Shown: positions 1-10,215 of the stretch, one piece after another | Layout of the letters: every line of letters begins with the position of its first letter | Position numbering within the stretch: the stretch's first letter is position 1 | Assembly: GCA_001600095.1 (NCBI GenBank) | Contig: BCIX01000001.1 | Location: 1,178,001 to 1,242,000, forward strand | Direction of reading: 5' to 3' | Origin: Bullera alba | Lineage: Eukaryota > Basidiomycota > Tremellomycetes > Tremellales > Bulleraceae | DNA: 64,000 nt | The notes under the pieces: generated by a model | What the model was told of the DNA's origin: nothing | What the model saw: only the letters and a program-made list of their open reading frames with translations | Databases searched by the model: none | Made by a program: the position numbers and the translations under genes

Positions 1-1362
1 TGTAGTTGACCTTGAAGGCGTGCGAGAGAGGCAGTGGGGAACCGGCGACTAAGCAGACAGGAGTTAGGATCCAGAACCCTCTCTCCTCCTATGATGCAGA
101 CGACGTAGGAGTGTCCGACGACGAGGGTCTTGCGATAGTGGTGTTCGACTCAGAGCATTTGTGAGAGTACAGCCTTGAGCGAGATAGATGGGACGTCGAG
201 AAGAGGGAGTGGCGTGCGACGGGTGGATGCTGCACCGTCAGTTGGCCAAGACACCCCAGCAGTGACTACTGAGTAGATCAAGTCGGCGAGACATTGGACA
301 GCTGAACGAGGTAGAAGTGTGCATAAGGGGAGGCATGGTACGACGGGCGATGAGATAATGAGACTGTTGGAGCTAAACTGGTACAGCGGTCAGCTCAAAG
401 TCGCAAAGCGATGATCAAGGACAGTGGACGCGGTAGAGGTATCAGAAAATTGAATTTAAGGTAGCGTGGTTTTTTCAGCATCGGGCGAAGAGCCCCAAGA
501 AGGGAACTCCTGCCATCAAGCCAAATGCACTCGGGTCATCAAGTCGAGGGAGTGGAGAAGAGGAGCAGAGTAGACGGGACATGCATGCTCACCTATTCAA
601 AAGTATATAGGCAAGAGGACGTCGATCAGAAAGCCCACCCAACGCCCACGGGGTACAAGTCTTGTCAACACAAGGCCGATTCGACTCGTACCGCCGCCAG
701 CTTCTTCGATGGTAGCGTCGCCGAAGCAACGAACCAAAAGTCTCTGTGAAAGAGCGGGGTGGGGACTAGATCATCACCTCGACGTGGAAAATGTGGCTAG
801 TGTAGACTAGCAAAGACGAGACATTAACTATACAGAAATCCCTAGAGAAGAGTCAGTAAACGGTTTCCAAGCGACGGGAGGCAGTGGGAGGGCATCAAGG
901 CGTGTGGAAGTGTGGACTGGGGCTCTGGAGGCAGCCAAAAGGACGTTGTCACTCACTGCTAAGTATGTTCGCTTGAAGAAGAAGAATAGCTCGAGACTGG
1001 AAATATATAGGCAGTGAGCGAGGATGCGTTTCAGCGCGTCGGCGTTTCGGTGTTTTGAAAATTTTGCATGTGGCGGTATAAGCGAGAGCCTGGCGAGTCT
1101 TCACGTGTGGGCGATTCTGAAACGAGGTCAGGGGCTCGGATCCTAATCGGAAACAAGAGTGGAGGTCGGTGTTGATATGACGTATGCAACTCAGCTGGCG
1201 CGCGTTACTTCTTTCCATGTGGAGCTGCATGTGACCTACGATGGTGCGTTGATCGCTCTGCCCATCGACCTAATTCGCCTCTCTCTTACATACTATCCTA
1301 CTCCAGTGACTCTCCCTATATTCCACTGGCACCAAGACTAAACGATCTGTACTATTCCCGTC
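1..1362. other. Gene-poor left edge, no supported gene
   Basis: I see no credible coding region. Open frames on both strands are short, lack splice-linked partners and do not resemble known proteins. Composition is mixed with purine-rich stretches. It could be the 3' flank of a gene outside the window plus the upstream region of the gene at 1363. Confidence 0.5.
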
Positions 1363-2389
1363 GTGGATATCGACCCGCCAACTTCACCCCTAGCCTCCAT
1401 TGAAGTGCTGTTCAATCAACTGAACGCATCTTCCACCGCTCCACCCGACAATTTTGAACGCCGCAAGCTGCAGTACGAGATCATCTCCCAGGTCATCGAC
1501 GCTGTCGGCATACAGGATGGCGTGCCCGAGCTCTGGCGTGACTTCCAGGCTGCTCGCGGTCCTTTGCGCTCGATCAGAAGTCAGGAGGTCAATCTAGCCA
1601 AGATACAGGCCGTCATCACCATGACAAACGCCTTGTTGTATTCGTCTCCGAACCAGTTTATCCAGGAATACTTCGAAAAGTCACCCAGGGCGAGAAGAGG
1701 GTGTGCCGCCAGTAGCCTCACAGGGCAGTGTTCCGTGGACAAGATCCTTACGAGCATGAGAAAGTGCACCGGCGAGAAGAAAGGGATGGGACACCGACTC
1801 ATGAACCAAGCAGTTGTTACCCATGCCGCGGACATCATCGAAAAAGAAATGTCAAAGGTCCTACAAAACAAAGCACTCTGCATGCCTGCACCAGACAAGA
1901 TCACGATCGACGACATCAACAGCACTGCCATCTCGAATGTCAGAGAGGTAATCGACAGAAGGTTGCCTCTCACCACCTCGTTCTTTTCAAATGTCATCAG
2001 CGCCCCAAACCAAGCCGAGATGAGGAACAATGACGGCGAAATGGGAGAACGCCGCAAGGCGCAACTTCCAACCGTGAGTCCTGCTGGAGAGCTACGAAGA
2101 CAAGACACCGCTGAACGACTGGTAGTCCATCATGATGATCACTTGCTCCATTCTTCGTGCTCGTAATTCGCATACCAACCGTCTGTCTTCTCTCCTAGGT
2201 TCCACATTATCAACATACGGCATAAACGCTCACTCGCAGAACCTGCTTCATGACTTGGACATCATCGTCTCACTGCAGCAGGATAGACGAATGAAGTCGG
2301 CCATTGCAGGGGTACTCGAGGCGGCAGCTAAGGAGAACCCGGATACTCCGCCAAAGTTTCCCGAACCCGATCTTTTCGGGCTCAAATGA
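1363..2389 (+). CDS. Hypothetical two-exon protein, start uncertain
   Basis: I do not recognise this protein. Exon 1 (1363-2073) gives about 237 codons of soluble, helix-prone sequence beginning DIDPPTSPL. A strong GTGAGT donor sits at 2074 and a CTCCTAG acceptor ends at 2198. Exon 2 encodes a tail with GINAHSQNLLHDLDIIV and stops at 2389. The strongest donor and this acceptor do not keep the exon 2 frame; a weaker donor four bases downstream (GTCCTG) would. The frame opens after a TAA at 1339 and has no ATG until deep inside; the first sensible codon is GTG at 1363, where ATG would give a typical MDIDPP start. This may be a decaying gene, a non-AUG start or a missed upstream exon. A vague likeness to N-terminal parts of fungal transposon-associated DUF6589 proteins is too weak to call. 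Confidence 0.45.
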
Positions 2390-2843
2390 GCCTGAATAGG
2401 TGGCTACCTATGCGACTACCCCATAGAGCACTAGTGAGGCAGCCCGAGCTGTTTCGCCCTAGTCGTCGAGGGAGTGTTAGGGGTCATCACACAAGTTCGG
2501 TTGACCTAGGTCTAGGAGCACCGGTATCAAGGGGATCTGGGAGGAGGATGTCGGCGCCGGAAGGGAGGGAGACGTGGACTAGGTCAAGACCTATCTGACC
2601 GACGCGGTCCATGTCATGTCTCGTCATGGGAGCTCCCTGTTCATGGAGATGTGTAACGATGATCAGGACAATGCAACGATTCGATGTGATCGACGTTGAG
2701 AGCGGACCAATAGGTCTGTACTGTCCCTCTCGGTGCTCCTTGGAGCAATTCAACTAGCATAGAGATACTCGCGATTCCCTACTAGTCCAGTGAATCGCAC
2801 ACTGCCCAACGCTCAGAACACTGCAGTGATCCAAAAGTCGCAT
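2390..2843. other. Intergenic, nothing recognised
   Basis: This stretch separates the 3' ends of a plus-strand and a minus-strand gene. I see no coding or RNA feature. Confidence 0.4.
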
Positions 2844-3798
2844 CTACGAGGTACCCCGAGGTGCCGCCGACTCCTGAACATCGGTGTTCCGTCTCCAAAA
2901 GTCAGGCGTCAAATCGTCGTACTCGAACTCTCCTTTGGTCATCTGCTCCGTCACTCTTCGGATCCACAAATTGTCCTCGGTCCAAGGCAGAAGATTCGCT
3001 GCAGGCCAACAGGTCTGTGCTTGATGTCGAATTCGATCTCCTCCCTATTCGATTTCATGCTGATCAGTATGCTGTCAGAGATCAGGAGAGGAACTCACTC
3101 CTCCGTGTAGAACTTCGTCGTGTGATCCACATTGAAGAGATAGTTGACAAGGAATGCCATAAGTTACAACATAGCGGCGACCCGTGCCTCGCGTTCCGAC
3201 GGCTTATCCCAGAGGCAGTAGCCCGCAATGAACGAGCTGAGTGCTGATATCTCGTCTGGGTATCACACTCCGATTATCGAGTCGAATGAGAGCGATTTCG
3301 TGCAAAGAGGAATCGAGTCTGAACTGCAGAGCAGTAGAGGTGTCAATCCAAATTGGACGTCGGATGGGTGATCTGGGATGTGGAACCAGCTTTGTTCACT
3401 AGACGCTTGCGGGACAGGGTCGCGTCGTAGAGGGAGCGGAATGGCGGCACCGAGATGTTCTGTGGCCAGTTGTGCTGCCCGTTCGAAATCGTCCAGGGGA
3501 ATGAGGATGTGGTGATACTGCGTTATACAAGTCAGCCCTTCGATTCCAGCAGGCCGTTTCCGTCGATACTGACGCTCAGGCACATATCGTCGCCCAGTCT
3601 TCGCGATAGCCCTTGTCCCCACTCCACTGCAAGGATGTCTGACGAGCGGAAGGCGTCGAGAAGAGTCTTGAGACATTTGGTATATTGACGAGCGATTTTC
3701 TCGTGAGGCACGCCTGGTCCCAAGCCGGGTGTGCTAGCCTCGAATATCTCCGTTTCTGGGATATCACTTCGAGGACTTGCTGGGCGATCGTGCATCAT
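2844..3798 (-). pseudogene. Hypothetical gene, probably interrupted (nucleotidyltransferase-like start)
   Basis: A minus-strand ATG at 3798 opens an exon with LLDAFRSSDILAVEWGQG, then a clean intron (GTCAGT donor, CTGAC branch, CGCAG acceptor) leads in frame to YHHILIPLDDFERAAQLA. This order resembles the degenerate nucleotidyltransferase-fold proteins common in fungi; that is inference. Downstream the same frame keeps protein-like sequence (ALSSFIAGYCLWDKPSERE, LMAFLVNYLFNVDHTTKF) but is cut by TGA and TAA codons. A shifted frame then gives FEYDDLTPDFWRRNT before a stop at 2844. Some stops might be spliced out (a GTCCAA...CTGCAG intron is possible), so it could be an intact multi-exon gene, but I found no clean path through. 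Confidence 0.4.
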
Positions 3799-4168
3799 GT
3801 TGAGCGAGCGCGGTGTACGGTGTAGACGTAAACGGATTGCGCTGATGTCGGCGATAGTGCGAGCTTGTACGCGAGTGGTGTGAAGAAGACTAATTGGCTG
3901 CGTCAACTTGTGCCGCGTCGGAGCTGATGATACTGTAGGACGAGATCAAGACGAGATGGACGATATGTATTTACTTACACGGTATGGGCTTGCCCAAGCT
4001 CAACACGCCTCCGTTCCGAGAGAGGCGCTCCTGATGTACGGGGAAGAAGGCTTGCCGTTTGATCCAGTGCTTTGGGACATATGTGCGTCCGACTACATGC
4101 TGTGCTGCTTGCGTTTATTGAGCAAGTACCACGTTGTAAGACTCGCTGCAGAATTGACTGAGTTGAAT

Positions 4169-4216
4169 AGTCCACCTTACCACCAGACCGTGAGTCCACC
4201 TTACCACCAGACCGTG
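4169..4216 (+). repeat. Exact 24-bp tandem duplication
   Basis: Two identical copies, 4169-4192 and 4193-4216, with core TCCACCTTACCACCAGACC. The length is a multiple of three. Lack of divergence suggests a recent duplication. Confidence 0.9.
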
Positions 4217-4466
4217 ACCCGGAGGACCTCCACCGCCAGAGCACCAGGCAGCTAGCCATATCCGCGCGTGTAGGCGGGTAACTCCACCGGCCGGTGCTCG
4301 TCCGCGCGCGGCTGACTTTACGAGATATCCGAGTGTGGCACTTCGCTCAATTCCTGTAACTCACCTCGTTCATGTCGTTCTCGCTATCATTTGACCTGTT
4401 GACACCATCCATCCACGCGGGGCAGGCGACGCTTCCGGTGGCCAGGCAAACAAACGGCCGCACTGA

Positions 4467-4471
4467 CCAAT
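4467..4471 (+). promoter_or_regulatory. CCAAT box upstream of 4656 gene
   Basis: CCAAT lies about 185 bp before the ATG and about 70 bp before the TATA element, a normal fungal placement for a Hap-complex site. Function is inferred. Confidence 0.4.
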
Positions 4472-4537
4472 CAGCTGGCTGGGCTGGTGATTCGACCCAT
4501 GCGGTGCTTATCGAGGTTTTGAGCTGGGGAAAAGGGA

Positions 4538-4542
4538 TATAA
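4538..4542 (+). promoter_or_regulatory. TATA box for 4656 gene
   Basis: GATATAAGC lies about 115 bp upstream of the ATG and is followed by a C/T/A-rich leader without ATG. This supports 4656 as the true start of a well-defined promoter-driven gene. Confidence 0.5.
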
Positions 4543-4655
4543 GCAAGCAGAAATGGACCGTACTCGTCTTCTCCCATCCACTACTCTCACTTCACTTCTA
4601 TCTACTCATCTCGGGCATACACCCAACATCTCTATAGCTTTCCACTACATCTAGC

Positions 4656-5648
4656 ATGAGCATCCCATCCACCCCAATCCGAGCCCAATCTATCCCTCTG
4701 GGAGATCTTCACTTGTCCGACCACGATTCATCCATGACTTCCGAGTACGAGCCCTCCACCCCGGGGTCCTCGCCTCCGGGCACACCCTCATCGACCTCGT
4801 CCGCAGACGAAGATGTCGAATACGACGAGTCCTTCACCAAGCAACACCGAGGTGCCTCCCCAAGCCCCTCGGACCGATCCAACGGGCTCGACAACACCGG
4901 CTACACCTTCCCCCCTCTCTCCCTCTCCGCTCTCGTCGCCGGCGATGAAGGTGATGCCGCCGCCGCCTCCCTCGCTCTTGGCAACCCCTTCATCGACCTC
5001 ATCACCCAAGAGGCCTGGCAACAACTCAACCAGTCGGCCGACATCGAAGCTACTCTGCGAGACTTCATCAAGGTGATGCAAATCAACAATGAAGAGGATG
5101 TGCGATATCTCGTCCACTCGGCGACCACCTCCTTCGACAGCCAGCGACAAATCGTTGACAGATACGCCGAAGTGACCGCCAAGGAGAGGATCAGCCAGCT
5201 CAGCAAGTCGACCGTCAATTGGGCAGCTTACGAGCAAGACATTGAATCCCTCTTCGCCTCCACGACCAACACCCCACAAGGCGCCAAAGCCAGCGCCACG
5301 ACTCTCTGCACCACGATCGAGACCATCGCCTTCTTGTCGTCCAAGATGGCCGAGTATGCGGTCCGAAAGGGAGCTCTCACCCGTTTGATCGAGATTGGAG
5401 AACACGTCCTATCCGCCCCAGAGCCGACCAGAACCACGATGATCACCGACAAGCCGCTTGGCCACAAGCTCGGATCCGCCATCGTCAAGGTCGTCACCGA
5501 TACCGTCAAGACCATCGAGGGGAGGAGGGAGAAGGGATACCTGAAGCGAGCGGGGCTTGCCGAGAGGGCTATCATGGTAATAGAGAGATGGGAGGAGGAC
5601 ATTGAGATTGGCGTCACTGCGACAAGGATGAGGGAACTTCTCAAATAG
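4656..5648 (+). CDS. Hypothetical intronless protein, 330 aa
   Basis: I do not recognise the family. One uninterrupted frame of 330 codons is unusual in this intron-rich window. Residues 1-75 are Ser/Pro/Thr/Asp-rich and probably disordered (SEYEPSTPGSSPPGTPSS), with several SP/TP sites suited to proline-directed kinases. Residues 95-330 are predicted helical, without signal peptide or membrane segment: DIEATLRDFIKVMQINNEED, then FASTTNTPQGAKASATTLC, then a charged C-terminus with ERWEEDIEIG. It has a clear TATA/CCAAT promoter, good codon bias toward C-ending codons and converges with the PARP gene. Likely a real cytosolic or nuclear protein, perhaps regulated by phosphorylation, but no function can be assigned. 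Confidence 0.75.
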   Translation: MSIPSTPIRAQSIPLGDLHLSDHDSSMTSEYEPSTPGSSPPGTPSSTSSADEDVEYDESFTKQHRGASPSPSDRSNGLDNTGYTFPPLSLSALVAGDEGDAAAASLALGNPFIDLITQEAWQQLNQSADIEATLRDFIKVMQINNEEDVRYLVHSATTSFDSQRQIVDRYAEVTAKERISQLSKSTVNWAAYEQDIESLFASTTNTPQGAKASATTLCTTIETIAFLSSKMAEYAVRKGALTRLIEIGEHVLSAPEPTRTTMITDKPLGHKLGSAIVKVVTDTVKTIEGRREKGYLKRAGLAERAIMVIERWEEDIEIGVTATRMRELLK

Positions 5649-5815
5649 AACGATGTACGCTGGAACAGCTGCCTGAATTGTATGGTTCCTACATGCGAGT
5701 ATGTCATGAATGTCTATTTTCTACAAGTCGTCGTGGCTCGTGGCTGTGGTCGTTTCTCATGTCTCCTCCGTGCATGGTATCGTATCACATGGGACGGTCA
5801 TTGAGCGATCTTCCA

Positions 5816-8800
5816 TCAGCTCAAGTTACACAGTCGCATTCTCACCTTGCCAAAGTCCTTTGGTATCTCCCATCCCTAGAGTACTGATCAGCTCTCGTCA
5901 TCACCGACACTTACATGTTGTCGGGCGCCTCGCTTATACGCCTCTAAAGCCTCCTGCATACCGTACGGTATATCCCAATTCTTGGGATCGATTCTCGCCG
6001 GTGGAGCTAGCCGTCAGATCAATCCACTCGAGAGCGACTCACTCGCTTCTGTCATGTTGAACTGCGTCGCATTAGCGAGGGCCAGAATGTTGGCGGCATT
6101 GACTCACCATGACATTCCTCACAATTCCTTCTACATTGCAAAGAATGTTCCAGCCGGTGGTCTTTCATCAGCACTGGCACTCGTTGTGTACTCACTGTCA
6201 GGAGCTCATTACACACGCTTCCTCCCCTATTTCATGATCAGCACTGCTGAGCAGATGTGGACTCACGCAGTGATGTTCCCTCCTCCACGGGCTGCAATGG
6301 GCAGAAGTCTTGGATGCAAGATCCGCATGAAAGGTGGATTGTTCGGGAATGAAGCGGGGAATCTCAACTCGGCTCTGCACAGTAATCAGCGAGGTCTGTT
6401 CTAGCAGCACTCACATGATAGACCTGATGCCGAATTTCTGCATATCGTTCTTCAGTTCCGAATCTGGGAAATCCCATAGCTCGATCGTCCAACAATACAA
6501 ACTAGATGTCAGCGAGCTCGAGCCAGTCACCCACCTATCAGCCTCCGGGTCGACATAGAACGGCAAGTCGTCCTCAGTCTGTATTATCGTCTTGAACTCT
6601 CTTTGCAGCGTCTTGCTCGCCGTTATCGACGTCTCCGTTGGCGGCGGCATGAGTCTTAGCCTCGCAAAACGATCTGCTGGACTCGGCTCGAACGCTTTCT
6701 TAAGGAGCTTCTGATCCGTCACATCGTCCTCCGCCAAGTCGATGAATCGCTGTGGCTCGACTTTCTTGGGTAATTTCTGTTTCATCAGCCCTGCACTGAA
6801 CACAAACTTACCACTCGTAGCGGCTGCTGATTGTACGTCGGTGCTACGGATAGACTTGGATCGTGTCGGAAGAGGTCCTCGGCGCCAAGCTCCCCTTCTC
6901 CTGTCGCATCACCCTTGGTGCCGTGGACCAGCAGGAGAAATGGCTTGATCTGCTTCACGTTATTGACCACGAGATAGGGGTTGGTGGACACGAAGGTGTT
7001 GGGCACATTGACTAATTGTCAGCTCTCATCTACCCGGCTTACTCACTCAACTGTACCAGCGCAACGATCGAGGCGATGGCGTTGTCGGCATTTGGGCGTT
7101 TCTTGCCTGTATTTGCTCTAGAGTAGCCAGCGGAAACCCCGTTGTCTCGAGCGAAATATACTCCATGGCCATATCTGATCAATCAGCATACAGTCAAAAG
7201 GAAGCAAGCTCACACCTGTCGCTGTCAGCTCATCTCTTACATGTCTAGCAAGACGCACTCACTCTGCCATTGATTGTCTCCTGAAAGTCCAGGCCTGTTC
7301 TGAGGATGTTGTGTCATTTGTCAATTCCTGAGCCTGTGTAGCTCGTCAGCTACACCGCCACCCCCAACACGGCACTGACCATGATATGCCAGCATCGTAG
7401 GGAACTGAGCCGCCGAGGGGTTAACCGACGGAGCCATCTGCATTTCTGCCGAAAAATTGCTTTCTTGCTGTGGTGAGCCGACGACAAAGGTGAATTGCTT
7501 GACATCGGCCTTGACTCCTTGTATCCCTTCATCGGGCTTGACCTCCTTCAGATAGGCTCGGCATGACCGCCCAGCGCAGCACTCCGATCGAGCCGGGAGG
7601 ACAAGCGATTGACGAAAGCTTTCGACCTTCGTCTAGGAAGTCTTTGATGATGGAGACGGGAGGTAGCGCCTCGATTAACCATACCAGAGCCGGCTTTATC
7701 TGCTCAGACGGCAACGTGTCGATAAGCTGGGGATCAGGGAGGCCGAATTCGCGAGGGACCTCGATACTGTAGGTCAGCAAGCGTATGTAACGAGATCACT
7801 CACTTTAGTTGAAGGGGTAGATCCATTCTTGTGGCTGTCAACGCCGAGGCATGTGCCATGGTGAGGAGGATGTCCACCACCGCTGGATTCGTCCTAATAG
7901 TGTGCTCGACTGATGGACCGAGGCTACCATGTGTTAGCTGGACCCATCAAGTATGAGCAGGTCCGAGTCGGGGAGTAATTGTAGACTTACCCAAGACTCA
8001 TGTATGTGTACACACAGAGCGGCTTGTCGCAGGTGTAAGGTCTGAGGGAGGGAATCTGAACGACCATACCGCAGCACTGCCGTCAGCCTGACTCAATGGA
8101 ATCACTCACCAAGCAGTACTTTGGCGCCTCCCTGAACCTCCTCAGAATCCAGTAGAATGCGCAAAAGGGCAGATTTGCCTCATATCCCTTACCGACAGGA
8201 TCCTCAGAGTCCTCCTCTTTCATCTTGTTACCCGGGAGTTTACTATCTTGGAATGCCAAGCGAGAGGCTTCTCCGTCCATCGCAACACTGTCGGCAGTGT
8301 CCCAGTCCAAGGCAAACGCGGTACGGAGCTTGAAAGCCTTGGCGAAAGATTTCAAGTATCCCGTGAGGGAAGAGGATGTGTAGAATGCAGATTCCTCTCC
8401 ACCTTTTATGCAGTCTTTGATCTGCTCAATTGTTGGTTTGTCTCTACGTCAGCTGTTTTCATGTCTTAATACTCACGATTATCGAAGAGACCAATCCAAT
8501 ACTGCTTGTTGTCCAATCTGGGAGGATAAGTTTCGGTGCCGATGAGTAGGGTGAACCTCTTGTCATTTTCCCAAGCCTCCACAAGTCCATCGTCCCACAT
8601 GGCCAGGGTGTTTGGGTCTATTCCCATATTCTTCAATGGTACTGATATCGATATAACCTAGATTTAGCGTTGTCACGGAGGTCATACCCACCCAGAAGTC
8701 GGACACACGAGTGAGCCCGGGACGCCACCCAGCCGCCTTGATCTGTAGGAAATGTCTTCTTGTCAACCAAGTCGTTGGATAGGACTTACTCTTTCAGCTC

Positions 8801-9563
8801 TGCCCGGCCACCGATCTCCCCTGCCCGCCGTCCGTGCTACCGCTCTGAGTAACGACGTCTTGACCAAACATAAACTCTTCTCCATGATCCAGGTCGCCCA
8901 GACTTTCCTCATCGTCATCTTCTTGCTGAGTTCCACGACCATCGGCTTCGTCGTCGCCTTGTAGTGAGGATACGATACGTTCGAGGAGAAACTGGATGCC
9001 CAGGTGAGTGATAGATTTGAACCTGGACGAGGTAGTCTTCAGTCGCCTTGGAGGGGTCCCAGGGACGGATATGGCTACTGTATAGCTCTTGGGGTACGAG
9101 GGAAGATCTGCAGTTAGTGGTATCTCTCGATCAGGACTCACCTTTGAATTCGAGGCACAGAGTAACAGCATGTGCTCTTCCATCAATGTCTTCATACTCG
9201 AGGACGACTTCAAAAGAGCGATTTGATCGGGTGAAGGCTGATGTCAGCCCCAGTCCCCACAGCGCACTCACATTTCACCTTTGCGACCATGCCCACATAG
9301 CCCGTAATCTCGGGATCGAGCTCAAAGTCCAGCTGACATGCTACACAATCGGAGTGCCATGTCTGCCTGCCAGAGTTTTGGGAGCCTTGAGAAGGCTTCG
9401 GTGGGGGCGAGGGAGGAGGTGATGAAGGAAAGATGATTGGATTCTCAATACTGCTGCCAGATCCAAATGGCTCTGGTAAGCCAGCCGGTGCACTGGTCCT
9501 CGATGTCTTTCTGGGTCGGTCGGAAGTCGTGACCTGCCGCCTCTTGTCTCCAAGCGTGGACAT
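5816..9563 (-). CDS. PARP catalytic domain fused to E2-like UBC domain
   Basis: Multi-exon gene (about 18 introns) starting at ATG 9563 (MSTLGDKRRQ). The N-terminus is Ser/Pro-rich, then a region with an RWD-like look, a middle Cys motif (LRPYTCDKPLCVYTYMSLG) typical of PARP6/8-like proteins, then the ADP-ribosyltransferase core: AYHGSGIDKWHNILRTGLDF (motif 1 His), GHGVYFARD (motif 2 Tyr) and VSTNPYLVVNNVKQIKPFLL (motif 3 strand). No Glu is evident at the usual third triad site, which suggests mono-ADP-ribosylation; that is inference. The C-terminus is a UBC fold: LPFYVDPEAD, FPASFPNNPPFMRILHPR, then GGSVCNELLTTTGW with the E2 cysteine kept. PARP-UBC fusions are known from fungi. The last exon may end at 5816 or, if one more intron is used, at 5798. 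Nuclear or cytosolic role unknown. Confidence 0.85.
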
Positions 9564-10215
9564 TTCTGCGAGTAGGATAGGGGAATGAGAGGAAGGTGGT
9601 TGCAACAGACATGTCGTAAAGTCAATCTCGAAATGGCACGAGTTGACGTGGATCTGTTTTACGCCCCCAGATTAACACGAAACTTAATCTCATATCTCCA
9701 CTTGACATCACCCCTTTCAAGTTCACACGCAGCTATCATACATTCCAGTGAATGAGTACTGCTCACAGGCGCCCCATCCGCAGTACCTTACCTGTACCGT
9801 CAGCCGCCTTGCATGCGGTCAAGTCTAAGAGGGCCGAAGTGATTTCCGGTTCACAAAAGTTCAACCGGAGAATGCCGAGACCCGAAAACCGACCTTCTGC
9901 TCAACTGCTCTCATGTCATGCTGATGAGCTTCATGAACGGCCGGCACCATAGTCTCAGAGCCGTGTCGACAGATCCACCGAGTCGAGCCCGTGTCAACCT
10001 CGGTCTGTCCAGGTATTGGATAGGATTCGCGTACTGTAGAGTACGGCGTGGACACTGGACATTGCGAGAGTCGCGCGGGTTACGCGCGCGTTACGCGAAC
10101 GCGTCCATGCTGAATCCAAAGACCCGCCAAAATATTTGATCCCGCGTTTCACCGGTCCATCAACTTCTCTATCCCGGATGCCCGCACCATCCTTCTGTTC
10201 ATCACTCAGGTCACA
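9564..10215. other. Divergent promoter region, PARP-UBC and ketoreductase
   Basis: About 650 bp between two divergent start codons. No supported gene. A CpG-rich patch near 10080-10105 with repeated ACGCG-like words may be regulatory, but I cannot assign a factor. Confidence 0.4.

Larger units (their letters stand above)
3799..4655. other. Intergenic with 24-bp tandem repeat and promoter of the next gene
   Basis: No supported gene. It contains an exact two-copy 24-bp repeat and, further right, a CCAAT box and a TATA box that fit a promoter for the gene at 4656. Confidence 0.45.

Noticed and set aside
1363..2389. Firm call as a DUF6589 transposon-associated protein
   Set aside because: Only a loose resemblance in hydrophobic pattern; no diagnostic motif that I can point to.
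4788..5405. Long antisense frame (205 codons) opposite the 4656 gene
   Set aside because: Mirror of a high-GC coding sequence with strong third-position bias; low-complexity Gly/Glu translation.
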